This document shows positions 39,301 to 49,248 of a stretch of DNA of 64,000 nucleotides, piece after piece. The notes beneath the pieces are model-generated. The model was not told where the DNA came from. It ran no database searches and saw only the letters and a list, made by a program, of their open reading frames with translations. Numbering within the stretch: position 1 is the first letter of the stretch; each line of letters begins with the position of its first letter. This stretch comes from Anaeramoeba flamelloides (taxonomy: Eukaryota; Metamonada; Anaeramoebidae): the NCBI GenBank assembly GCA_027625915.1, contig JANTQA010000036.1, forward strand, positions 12,917,001-12,981,000. Direction: 5' to 3'. A program made the position numbers and the translations under genes.

Positions 39301-42300
39301 ATTTTTTAAATATCAATAAGGGTATTTTTCGAATTTTTTGAAGGTATTCATTGATATTGTCTGTTTTTTGGTTTATTCGATTCCTTTTTTTCCGCGAATT
39401 TATTATTTTATTTTTAATTTTTTTGTTCAGCATATTTTGATTCTTTTGTATTGTATTCAACTCATTGATTTTTTTGTTTATTTCGTAATTAATAATTTTT
39501 GGCAAATATATTATTAATATTTTTTTTAATTTGATTAAAGATCAAATTTTTTTCAGAATTGTTATTAATTAGTCGATAAAAAAAATCTAAGATTATTAAA
39601 ACAGCTTTATAGTTAATTTTTGGTATACTTAAAATTTTGATTATTGAAATATGAAATTTTGATTGTTGAATTAGCGTTGTTATTAATTTTTCATTTAAAT
39701 CAAATAATTTAAATAATAATTTAAATAAATCATTAAAAAATTTTTTATTGATTTCCTTTTTTTGATTTTTTTTGATTGAATTCGTATATTTTTTGATTTT
39801 ATATAAAATTACAGTATTTAAATAATTAAAAAAATTTGTTTCCAAAATTATTTCTTTTTTTAGTGATGTATTTGAAATTAATTTTTTTAAATATTGAGAC
39901 GATATTTTTTGCATTTTTTTATTTAATAATAAATAGCAAATAAATTTCATAAATTCTTTAGAATCTAATAAAGCTTTTTTCATTCCTCTATAAAATGACA
40001 ATAATTCAAAAATATTGAAAAACAGTTTTACAAATTTTATTTCATTATTATTGTCTTGAGTTTGGATTTTTTGATTCGCATTATTATTGTTGTTGTTGTT
40101 GTTATTGTTATTGTTGTTGTTGTTATTATTATCCTTATTATTATTTTTATTCTTCTTCTTATTATTATTTCTGCCAACAAGAGACTTATTATGGAAATGT
40201 TTGTTATTATTAATTAATTTGATTGTAAAATTTACTAAAATAAAGATACCATTGTTTTGAAGTAAAGTTTTTGCTGTCACTCTAAAATTCAATTTTAATA
40301 ATTCAAAAAGTAATTCTAAAGCTTTATAAGCTAATTTTGGTTTATCAATTTTAAATAAAGAAAAAATTGCTAAGCATTCAAATTGATTTAAATTTGTTTT
40401 CCTAGCAGCAGAATATTTTAAAAAATTCAAAACATTGGTATCTAATAATTTAAATAATAATTTACTTTTTTTATTACCTTTAAATCTATTATTTAATTTT
40501 AAAAAAAAATAATCAGAAAATAAGGTTTTCCATAAAAGATGATTTACAAATGAGAGAAACGAGATTGGTACTTTGACAAATAAATTTAAAATATAAGTCT
40601 GTAGTTCTGGATTAATTAATTTAAAATATTTTTTAGATTTATTGCCGTTTCCCTTCGAAAATATATCTAAGCAAGTATAAATAATCAACTGTCCTAAATT
40701 TAAAGTTCGATCATAATTTTCATTATTATCGCTGTTGCCATCGTTATTATTGGTATTATAGAAATAAAGATTATTATCATGATTATTTAAATAAAAATTA
40801 TTATTCTTATTTTTCCAGCTAATCATACAAATTTCAAATAATATCTCAAATAATTCTTCAATTATTGGATTTACATTTGATGAGTCAATTGTTTCATGTG
40901 GCTTGTCTGGTAAAATTGGTATTAAATAATCATCTAAAGTGTTAAATAATTGGAATTGGATTTCAATGTCACTAAAAATTAATTTTTCTATTTCTTCAAT
41001 TTTTAAATTGTTTAAATTTTCATTTTCATTTTTGGTCTTGGTCTTGGTGTCTTTCGTGTTTGTATTGTTGTTGTTATTACTTTCATTAGGATTTTTATAA
41101 TTTTCTTTTCGGGCTTTCTTTTCTTTTTCTTCTTCTTTTTCTTCTTTGTTTCCTTTTGTTTCCTTTTCTTCTTTTTCTTTTTCTTTTACTTTTTCCTTTT
41201 CTTCTTCTTCTTCTTCCTTTTCTTTCTTTTGTGTTTCTTTTTTTTCTTCAGATAATAATTCTTGTTCTTGATCATTATTATTTTTATTTATGCTTATTGG
41301 TAATACTCTTTCTTTTCCCTTTTCTGTTTCCTTATCTTTATCCTTCTCACTAATTAATGATTTGTTTTCTTTTTCTTTTTCTTTTTCTTTTTCTTCTCTT
41401 GTTTGTGTTTGTGTTTGTGTTTGTGTTTGTATTTGTTTTTCTTGTTCTTTTTCTTCTTCTTCTTTTTTCTCCTTCTCACTAAATAATGATTTATTATCTT
41501 TTTTATTTTCTTTTTCTTTTTTGGAATTTTGATCATTTTTATTGAGATATAATACTCTTTCTTCTTCCTTCTCATTTTCGATTGCTTTCTCATTTTTTTT
41601 CTCATTTATTTGATTACTATTCAAATCATCTTTTTTTAATTTTGACCAAGAAGAAGCAAAGGTATAAGAACACCATTGAATAAAATCAGATAATTTTTCA
41701 AAATTGATCTGCTTTGATATAATAAATTCAATTTCTGCATTATTTGAAATGATTTCTTGGAATAAATCTAACATTTTTAAAATGTATTGATATTCTAAAT
41801 GGTTTGTTGTGTCTTGTTGAAATACTGAACATTCTCCTTGAATTTGAATTTTTGAAAGATTGATTTTTTTTAGCATTTCATATATTGTTATACTCTGATC
41901 AAATTGTAATTTGTATTTCCCAAACTTTGGTTTTTCGATTAATTGTAAAAATGTATTTAATAAAAGAACTTTGGAGCTGTTACTCAAATAATCCAGATTG
42001 TTCATTATGAATTTTAATACTTTGATTAAATGGTTTTGGACTTCGTAAAAACCTTTAGTAAATTTAAATTCTTTTTTAAATCTTATTAACCTTGTCAAGT
42101 ATTCACATAAAATTTTGATTAAATTGTCATCAATTAACATTTTTGATTTTTCAATTAAACTTGGTAACTTTCTTATTAAGACTTGATAATATGTTTCTAT
42201 GATGGTTGATATCTCAATTGTAATGAATTGAACAACAACAAAACAATAAGTTTCAATGTTGTTCAATTTAATGATACTATTTTTGTTTTTGTTGTTATTG

Positions 42301-43318
42301 TTGTTGTTGTTGCTGTTGTTGTTTTTGTTTTTGTTGTTGTTTTTGTTTTTGTTTTTGTTTTGATTTGTATTCTTGTTTTTGGTTCTGAGAGATAATGTCT
42401 GGTAGATAGTTTGAAACAATTCACAAGTAGTTTGAGTGAGTCCAGACATTAAATCAATAAATTCTTGTAGAGAAAAGAATTTGATATGATGTTTTGATTG
42501 TACCATTAATTTTGCTATTGGTAAACTAATTGCATTTGTTAGATCAAAGGAATTCAATTTTAGAGTCTCTTCTTGTTTACCCTTTTCTTTTTCTTTGAAT
42601 TGAAAATTGACTATTCAAAAAGAAGAAATTTTGGAATTATCATTATTTGTTTTGTTTTTTAAGAGAGAATTAAAAATAAGATTGTGGGATTAGTGGTTCT
42701 AATTTTTTTTTCCAATTATGACTTTTTTTTTTTTTTTTCACTTTGTTTCCAACAGAACTAATCAAGCAAAAGTTAGACGGTAATTTTGTTACAATTGATC
42801 TTGATAAAGACTTGAAGAAAAAGTATTTTTTCTTAAATGGAGGGTTAAATAGAGATTATTTTTGTCAAAAAAAAAACAAATACAGTAGCTAGCAAAAGGA
42901 ACAAAAAAAAAAATAAAAAAAAAAAAAGAAACAAATCTTTTCTTTTTGTTGTTCTTTAAAATTTACCTTTTGTTAAATCTTTTTTGAGTTGAACCAACAT
43001 TTTAAAGGTGCTTGTTAGAAGAAGTTTCGGGAAAAGTGTGTAATTTTCGGAAAATTCTTTCCATTTTTTTTTAGAAACAGAAGACAAATTTTCGATTGCC
43101 ACCAATGGCGCCCAATTTGGATAAGCCTTTAAAAATAATTCACAAAATTTCCAAAATAACTTCATAAATAGGAACTGATCATTCTCGTCCTCTATTGATT
43201 TGATTTTTTCCCAGACCGCTGATAATTCTTCTGCAAACGGTTGGTATTCTTCATTATTATTTTGATCTAATTTGCTTCCTGTTTTTTGAAGATTTGTCTT
43301 TTTCTTAAAAAAGGTCAT
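25687..43318 (-). CDS. Giant BEACH-domain protein (LvsA/WDFY3/LRBA class), with frame breaks
   Basis: BEACH proteins scaffold membrane traffic, autophagy and contractile-vacuole events. Exons inferred on the minus strand: 43318-42967, 42610-37486, 33658-29656 and 27548-25687, about 3,780 codons (LvsA about 3,600). The start is the ATG at 43318; LFWKFCELFLKAYPNW resembles WDFY3/LvsA N-termini. Exon 2 is helical repeats with Glu/Lys-rich inserts, then a ConA-like fold (GINFSTWIFIEKLP). Exon 3 carries further helical repeats, a PH-BEACH domain with a His-rich loop, and the BEACH start (WKNRLISNFEYLIKLNIIAGRSYYDL, FPWVIIDF, RLEPFTTFL). Exon 4 completes BEACH (ELIPEFYYLPEIF, VILPPWAKN, HLNEWIDLIFG) and ends in WD40 repeats (YLVSGSNDHLIAIWKI). 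Apparent +1 shifts lie near 39520, 33115, 31302 and 31035, and an unclear stretch at 33170-33330; each simple one sits at an A run and would be cured by one base fewer. Either sequence error or gene decay. Confidence 0.82.
28110..28490 (+). repeat. Dispersed repeat with tRNA-like head (SINE-like), copy 1
   Basis: Aligns with 54095-54470. The head (GTGTTAGAACCGATACCGAT ... GATTCGGAGTTTGATTTATC) looks like a worn tRNA gene: in the second copy the B-box region reads GGGGTTAGATTC, close to the consensus GGTTCGANTCC. The shared body continues CTCAAAAAGTTACAAAAA and TTGACTATTATAAAAATTAG. The tRNA origin is inference. Confidence 0.55.
28491..29330 (+). repeat. AGTGCC/CTAGGTTTTC modules, tandem duplicate
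   Basis: A stretch starting AAGTGCCGTAGAGTGCAGTA and TGCCTAGGTTTTCTTGAGGT, then TAAATCTATCGGTTTTCC, occurs at about 28496 and again at about 29026, about 530 bp apart and almost identical. Between and after them, GAAAACCTAACGGC words alternate in both orientations with AT-rich arms, so the whole can fold into several hairpins. Related copies: 19612-19680, 36112-36540 and 54465-54720. Confidence 0.75.
33170..33330 (-). repeat. ATT/AAT microsatellite inside the BEACH gene
   Basis: An (ATT)n tract at 33270-33324 and a (TTCTTA)n tract next to it lie within exon 3. In the incoming frame the first gives poly-Asn. The frame is lost across it; length slippage of the repeat, an unseen small intron, or a base-calling error could each explain that. 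Confidence 0.7.
34316..35246. mobile_element. TTAA-flanked element (piggyBac-like, non-autonomous), copy 2
   Basis: Flanked by TTAA at 34312-34315 and 35247-35250. Ends are GGTACTAGTCTATATTAA and TTAATATAGACTAGTCCC, a 17/18 inverted match. The outer 9-10 bp also match copy 1 at 23066. It is 931 bp with no meaningful open frame. Confidence 0.75.
35320..35660 (+). repeat. Dispersed repeat family A, copy 2
   Basis: Partner of 8285-8650: GTTTTTTTAGGTGTTTGGGG, ATCATTATAAGAATTG, AACTTGTTCATGATCAGATC, ATTGAAATGGAATTAAGAAA, and the closing TACTGGTATTTTGCGAAAAC. A short internal triplication (GTTGAATCCAACTGA, TTGAATATAACTGA, TTGAAGCCAACTGA) is seen at about 35490-35545, which is less regular in copy 1. 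Confidence 0.65.
35815..36540 (+). repeat. Dispersed repeat family B with AGTGCC modules, copy 2
   Basis: Partner of 19318-19690: GGCGATCCTAAAAAC, GGAAACAACCAACAACCCAA, CAACACTCGGGATG, then TTTAGAGTTTTAGGAAATGC and AGTGCCATAGAGTGCCACAG. The distal part adds hairpin arms around GAAAATCTATCGATTTTC and AAAACCTA, and a direct repeat of AAACCTAGAACACTTCACAA at about 36401 and 36440. Confidence 0.65.
36725..37234. mobile_element. TA-flanked 510-bp MITE, copy 1
   Basis: Flanked by TA at 36723-36724 and 37235-37236. Ends are AACTAAATTTCATAATAAAT and ATTATTATGAAAGATAGTT, with TGGCCCA / TGGGTCA just inside. It is nearly identical to 45494-46004 through its length, including GGAGAATCGATAAATGGG. No open frame. 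Confidence 0.85.
42611..42966 (-). other. Intron 1 of the BEACH gene (356 bp)
   Basis: The minus-strand donor GTAAAT follows LTK-G at 42966, and the acceptor TTGAATAG ends at 42611 after a pyrimidine tract. Both cut after the first codon base. Two further in-phase AGs a little downstream are possible, changing only a few Lys/Glu residues. Confidence 0.7.
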
Positions 43319-44124
43319 CTGTTGTAGATTTAAGAAAGTCTAGATCTTCAAAAACAAAAAAGGCTGTTGATAAAAAATGACTTTTGGAAATATAATTATT
43401 GTTTTTTTTGAATTTTGAGGGTTCTTGTTTATAAAGTTTTGGTATTGAACAAAAATCAAGGAAATAATATTGTGAAAGATTCAAGATTGAAAATGTGAAT
43501 TTTCTGATTTTCTAAAAAAATCTTTGACTCTTAAATTTCTGAAAAATCAAGAAAAGTAAAAGAAAACAACTATTGGTCACCCTCAATAAATTTAGTTCAA
43601 GACAAAATAAATTAATAATTTGAAAGAATAATTTTCATATTTTAAGGAAAATTCTTTATTATTAGTTCAAGTAAAATGTGGAACAATTGTATGTCTACCC
43701 TTGGGTACACTTTTGAATAATATCTATCTTTTTCCAAAGTTGAATTTTTTTTGAAGGAAAAGAGTTTATATTTCATACTTTAAAGGTATATTTCCAAAAG
43801 ACTCTTAACTTTTGAAAAACAAGTCAAAAAATTATAAAGTCTCATGTCCCAATGAAAACAAGTTTTTAAAAAAGCTTAACACTGAGATTAATCTAAAAAT
43901 GATAAAATACTTCTTATTTTGTTCTTTTTTTGAGGGATCAACTTAAATAAGAATTTTGTCTAAAATCAAAGTCTGTTGATATTGAAGAGAAATTCAATTT
44001 TGTTTTTGAAAGTTCAAGTGTTGTGAAAATTCAATAAGCAAAATAATACCAAAATTTTATTTCGATTAATTAAAAATTATCCTGGAATTCTAGTGGTCCA
44101 AATAACCTATGTTTTTTTATTTTA

Positions 44125-44536
44125 ACCCATTACTAAAATTTAACTCAAGCAAAAAATATTGGCTGATTGTAGAAATAAAAGAAACAAATCCATGGGGTGA
44201 AAAGAGCAGATAAACAAGAAATAGGGTTCTTTAAATAAATTTTAAAAAAGAATTATGAAGATATCGAAAGATTAACAATTTATTTTTTGACAAAAAAATG
44301 AGCAAAATTTTATTTTTTGAATTTTGATAAAAAAATCATTTAATCTCAATAATTTTTAAAATATGAAGAAATTTTGGAAACAAAAGTATTGAATATTATT
44401 GACCCATTTTATTAATCAAAGATCTAACCTCTAAAATCAATTTAAATCCGAACCAAGAAATAATCTGAGTCTTCCTATCTTTTAACACCCAAGTCTGTAA
44501 AAAAAAAAAAACACGAGTTAAATTTTAGTAATGGGT
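44125..44536. mobile_element. TA-flanked MITE, 412 bp
   Basis: Flanked by TA at 44123-44124 and 44537-44538. Terminal repeats ACCCATTACTAAAATTTAAC and the exact complement extend 22 bp. The interior is unique AT-rich DNA. No other copy was seen in this window. Confidence 0.8.
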
Positions 44537-45493
44537 TAATGGTTTTCAACACCTGTTATTTACACCACGGTAGTAAAAAAAATGAAGAATTTAAGAAAAT
44601 AATCTTCATATTTTCACAAATTTATAGGTTAAATTATCAATATGAAGACTTCTAAGCAACAAAATATATGTCGTTATTTGAAAAAAGCGAGAAAATAAGT
44701 AATATATTTTTCTTTATAATTTGAGATTTAGAACACCCAAATTGAAAAATATTTTTTTCATTTTTGAAATAATGAGCCAAATTGAGTGAGCTATTATTTG
44801 TTGAAATGTGAGAATCTTTAATGATTAAAAATTAATTAAAAAAAAATAAGAAAAAATGAAAAAGAAATTCTATAAAGTATGTTTAGTCATTTTTTTTTTT
44901 TGGATGATTAATGCTAAACAAATTTTTAAATTCTAATAAAAATAGTAAAAGTGTTTACTATCAACGAAATAATTAAATTTATCTAAATTACAATAACTTT
45001 AAAAAGTTATTTTGTTCACCCTCTTTAAACTCTCCAAATAGATAACATTCAACAATAACAAAACCTTATGAATTCTATTTTTTTTTTTTTTTTTGAATAA
45101 AAAAATATTACTGGATATTGAAGATCTCAAAAAAATTCACATTTCTCTCTCTACCCTTCCAAACCTTCTATTTTACTTATTTGAGGACTTTAACCAAAAA
45201 CTCAACCATTTATTTCTCAAAAAAAAAAAATCAAAAAAAGATAAAAAAACAAATAATAATGTTTAATATCGGTAGAGTAATGCCTGACAAATATCTTTTT
45301 ACTGGAAATAAAATTCTAAAATATTTTTTTTTCTCGATGCTCGATAACACTTTTAATCCAGTGTCAAAAAATACACATAAATTAAATTTTATTTTACGAT
45401 AAATCTCTTAATATTTTTAGTATATTTTTAAATTGAGAATTAAATTTGACCAAAATTAACATGCTTTTCTCAATTTTTTTTATTTAGATTCTA

Positions 45494-46004
45494 AACTAAA
45501 TTTCATAATAAATGACCCACCTTACATTTGAATAATGAATTGCTTTTGTATCGTTTTGAAGTTTTTCCTCTCGCAATGAAAAGTTTGCAAATAAATCATT
45601 TTTTCTCTTTTTTATTTTTTCAAAAGTGTTTTGTTAAAATGGAAAATGAAAATGAAAAATTGGAAAGAAGTAACAGATGAATTAATGAAAAATTTGGTTT
45701 CAAATATGAAAAAGAGATAAGATTTAGTTATTCAAATGGAAGGAGAATCGATAAATGGGGTTTTTTACCTTTTTAAAAATTTCTTTTTTTCATGTAATGC
45801 TTCTTTCAAAATAAATGTACCAATTTTTTTTCACTGTTTTTATTATTTTTCTCTTTTATTTTTATACAAAAAATAAATATCTCTTGAGTATAGAATTGAA
45901 TTTTAAAATCAAAATTTTTATATTATAATAGATAAATTCAATTATTCAAAATATTTTTCTTTAAAATTTGATTTTTAATGGGCCAATTATTATGAAAGAT
46001 AATT
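45494..46004. mobile_element. TA-flanked 511-bp MITE, copy 2
   Basis: Flanked by TA at 45492-45493 and 46005-46006. Same ends and interior as 36725-37234; the two differ by scattered substitutions and one or two indels, in the same orientation. Confidence 0.85.
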
Positions 46005-46691
46005 TATTTATCTTCGAATTTAATAGTATTGATCCTCCATTGTTTGATTTTTTTGAAAGTAGAATTTTAAGAAACCAAAATCATATTTACTTATTGTTTA
46101 TTGTTTTTTTTCTTAGACCAATAAATGAATATTTTTCCCGAGTAAATAAATATTTCATTTATTTAGAAACATAAATTAAACAAGACTGTAAATGTTATTG
46201 AAAAAACAGTAAAAACCTTCACATTTTTATTTTTTTGGTTTGTTCTATGAATAATTTGAAGTATTCTTCCAACCACTTTTCCTGATTTATAATATCATTT
46301 TAAATAACAAAAAATATGATAAAAAATAAGGTTCAAAAAATTTAAAAATTAAAGATATAGCATTAGTTTACTTTAGGTTCTTATAAGATAGAAAGTAGCG
46401 AAGGGTAGATTAATTTCAAAGTTTCAATATCTTTTCAAACTCAAAAAATCATTTTTTCATCTTATTATAATAAATTAAAAATTTCGAAAAATGGGAAAAT
46501 GTAATCAATTCCTTCAAACGAAATACTTATCTAAAAATTTTTGATACTTTTATTAATTAGTTAATTTAATAGATTTTTTGTCTTAAATTGAAGTTTTGAT
46601 TCAAAAAATAAAAGACACAACAAATCCAGCACTAAAGTGAGAATTTAGAAGAAATAGAAATTGACTTTCTAATATAAAATTTTATCCTCTA

Positions 46692-46889
46692 CAGTCAGTT
46701 TCACTTTTAAGGCACAAACTTTCAACGAAATTTAAGGCACAAAAAAATCTCAAATTAAGGCACAAAATTTGGAATTTTTAATTTTACAATTTATTTTTAC
46801 TAGAATTTGAATTTATGTGCTTTAATTTGAGATTTTTTTTGTGCCTTAAATTTCGTTGAAAGTTTGTGCCTTAAAAGTGAAACTGACTG
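46692..46889. mobile_element. TA-flanked MITE of the AAGGCAC family, copy 2 (198 bp)
   Basis: Flanked by TA at 46690-46691 and 46890-46891. Near-perfect inverted arms of about 70 bp begin CAGTCAGTTTCACTTTTAAG and carry three AAGGCACAAA words. Related to 8681-8986 by CAGTC ends and these words. It could fold into one long hairpin if transcribed. Confidence 0.85.
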
Positions 46890-47275
46890 TAAGATTAAAT
46901 AGTAAAATAGTATTGATTATTTCTCCAAAACCTTGACATTTACAAAGAAAAAAACATGGTATTAGTTTTTGTTTTTTCATCCTTAATAAACAAATTAATA
47001 AAACTTTTACATTGATTTGGATCTTGAATTTTCAAAATTCAGTACCCCAAGGTTCAAATAATTTAAAAACAATGTTTCAAAAATTACTTTCACAGTTCAG
47101 TTAGTTCCAGGATTTCTGTGATTTCTGTGATTTCGGTTTCTTTTGAAATTTTATTTTTGCTTTGTTTTTTTAAAAAAATTTTCTTTTTATTATTACCGAA
47201 ATTGAAATTTATGTTTTTAGGATATGATAGAAATCGAATTTTCTCTTTCATAAAAGACAAAAAATAGGTAGATAT

Positions 47276-47278
<3 letters not shown>

Positions 47279-47331
<53 letters not shown>
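47279..47331. repeat. (AT)n microsatellite
   Basis: About 26 uninterrupted AT units, adjoining the left end of the element at 47344. Such runs are favoured targets for TA-specific transposases. Confidence 0.9.
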
Positions 47332-47337
<6 letters not shown>

Positions 47338-47343
47338 TATATA

Positions 47344-48837
47344 TCCCATAGCACCCCAAATAACCTAAAAACATTTCAAAAAAAATTTTAATTTGAAATG
47401 GTATCAAGGGATAATAAGGTATAGAATTAATAAAAAATTATCTTAGAAAGAAAATTTTATAATTAAAAATTGTATAGTTACTTAAAATAAAAAAATAACT
47501 TGAAAAAAATTTTCAACATTGGGAATTTTTTTTTGGTTATTAGTGATTTTATTATTTTTCCAAATTTTGTCAAAATAAATTTTTTTTTTTACTTGAAAAG
47601 TTTGTCTAGACATCAAAAACCTCTTATTTTTAACATTTAAAACACATCATACTTTACTGGAAATATTTTGGGGCCCTTTGCACCCCAAAATTGCCTAAAA
47701 TGCTTGATTAAATAATTTATTCATTATAAAAGTTATTATAACATCACATAGAATATTTGTTTTATCTACTGATTACTATTCAATATCAATATCTATATTA
47801 AATTCTAAATAATTTAAAAATAAAAAAAATATAAATTAAATTGAAAAAAAAATCAAATTTTTTTTTCATTGCAAAATTTTACAATTTTTTTCAACAAGAT
47901 TTTTTTTCAATTTTAAATGATTTGTCCAATATTTCGAGTCAGATTAATAATTGATTTTTTTTTTATTTTTTACAATTATTTAATTTTTGACTTTTTAAAA
48001 TCTAGACATAAAATAAACAATATTGTTGAATTAGAGACCATATATCAGAACTTATTTAACAAGATCTGGATTAATTTATTAAGGAAAAATCCAAATATCG
48101 CAAATATATTATTCAAATTTTTACCAATAACAAAATGCAATAAAAAAAAATTTGGTTTCCGAGATTATTTTATTATATCACGGAATAATATTTAAGAATT
48201 ATTTTTTATTTTATTTCAAATTTAGGTATAAATATTTTATCGATGAAATAATAATGTATATTTGTTTTATTCCAATTTAATAAATTGAAATTATTTTACA
48301 ATTTTTTTTTTTTTTTTTGATTTTCAATTAGTATCTATTGCTTAAATAAAAGTTTTAGAAAATTAATCATATTAAAAATTTAATTTTGGCCTAAAGAAAT
48401 AAAGTTCATTTTTCTCTTAATTGGATATTTATTGAAATTTTATCTAAAAAAAAAAATTAAATTTCAAAGTAATTTATTTTTTTATTTATTTTTTTTATCA
48501 TAAAATCATCAGAATTTTTTGGTGTTTATTATTAATAAATTAATGTATTGAGTTTTGAATTACTATTAATGTAATAAAATTTCTGATTTAAAAAATAAAA
48601 TAAAAATAAAAATCTTTATAAAAAAGGTAAAAATGAATAATTATTATTTTTTTTTTCAATTTCAAAAAAAAAATCAATAACTTAACTACTTTATCTTTGA
48701 ACTATTTTGACTTTTTATTATAATTCAAATCTGGATTAAAGACAAATAAGAAAATTAATATATTAGTAGATCAATATCATTTTAAATCTAATTTAAAAAA
48801 CTTGATGAAATTTAGGTAAATCCGGGGTGCTAAGGGG
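47344..48837. mobile_element. Candidate 1.5-kb element with GCACCCC inverted ends
   Basis: The left end reads TCCCATAGCACCCCAAATAA, and the right end is the near complement of CCCCTTAGCACCCCGGATTT; TA lies on both sides, though the left side is in an (AT)n run, so the duplication cannot be proved. A third similar end (GCACCCCAAAATTGCCTAAA) lies inside at about 47678. One open frame at 47917-48195 (92 residues, KNPNIANILFKFLPITKCNK) is not recognised; it may be a fragment of the element's protein. Confidence 0.5.
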
Positions 48838-49248
48838 TATATATAATTTATGATATAGTTGGATAGGTTACATCACTCCATCCAAATCATTGTTCTACAA
48901 GTATTACCAAGAAAGAAATTATTATATTATTATATAGTTATTAATCTAAATTATTAAGACTATTTTCGAACCCACTAAATTGAATAAATTTTGAGAAAAA
49001 AAAATAAAATTTGATTTCAGAATTTTATTAAAAAGTGAATAAAGCAATGCAAAATAAATCTCTGTGTTAAAATACAATATCTTAATTTATTAAAAACTAG
49101 TTTTTTTTAATGGACGAAACCAATATGAAAGAACCTAATTATGGAGATAAAAATCCGGTGAAAATTTTCGTTTCATTTGGTTGAATTGAATACAATAAAA
49201 AAATGTAAAGAAGGAACGAGAACGAGTAAATTAAAATTAAATATTCTT

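Larger units (their letters stand above)
43319..49248. other. Intergenic region between BEACH gene and alpha-kinase gene
   Basis: No gene was recognised in 5.9 kb. It holds four TA-flanked elements (44125-44536, 45494-46004, 46692-46889, 47344-48837) and an (AT)n run at 47279-47331. The first 800 bp upstream of the BEACH ATG show only AT-rich DNA. Confidence 0.65.

Noticed and set aside
37412-42557. Two separate genes (overlapping frames near 39500)
   Set aside because: The overlap is about 17 bases at a poly-A run and the domain order continues into later exons, so one broken frame is simpler.
47279-47331. CRISPR-like or regulatory array
   Set aside because: A plain (AT)n run; no spaced repeats of CRISPR type occur anywhere in the window.
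47917-48195. Independent protein-coding gene
   Set aside because: Lies inside a candidate element, has no recognisable domain, and no supported exons or start context; recorded under the element instead.
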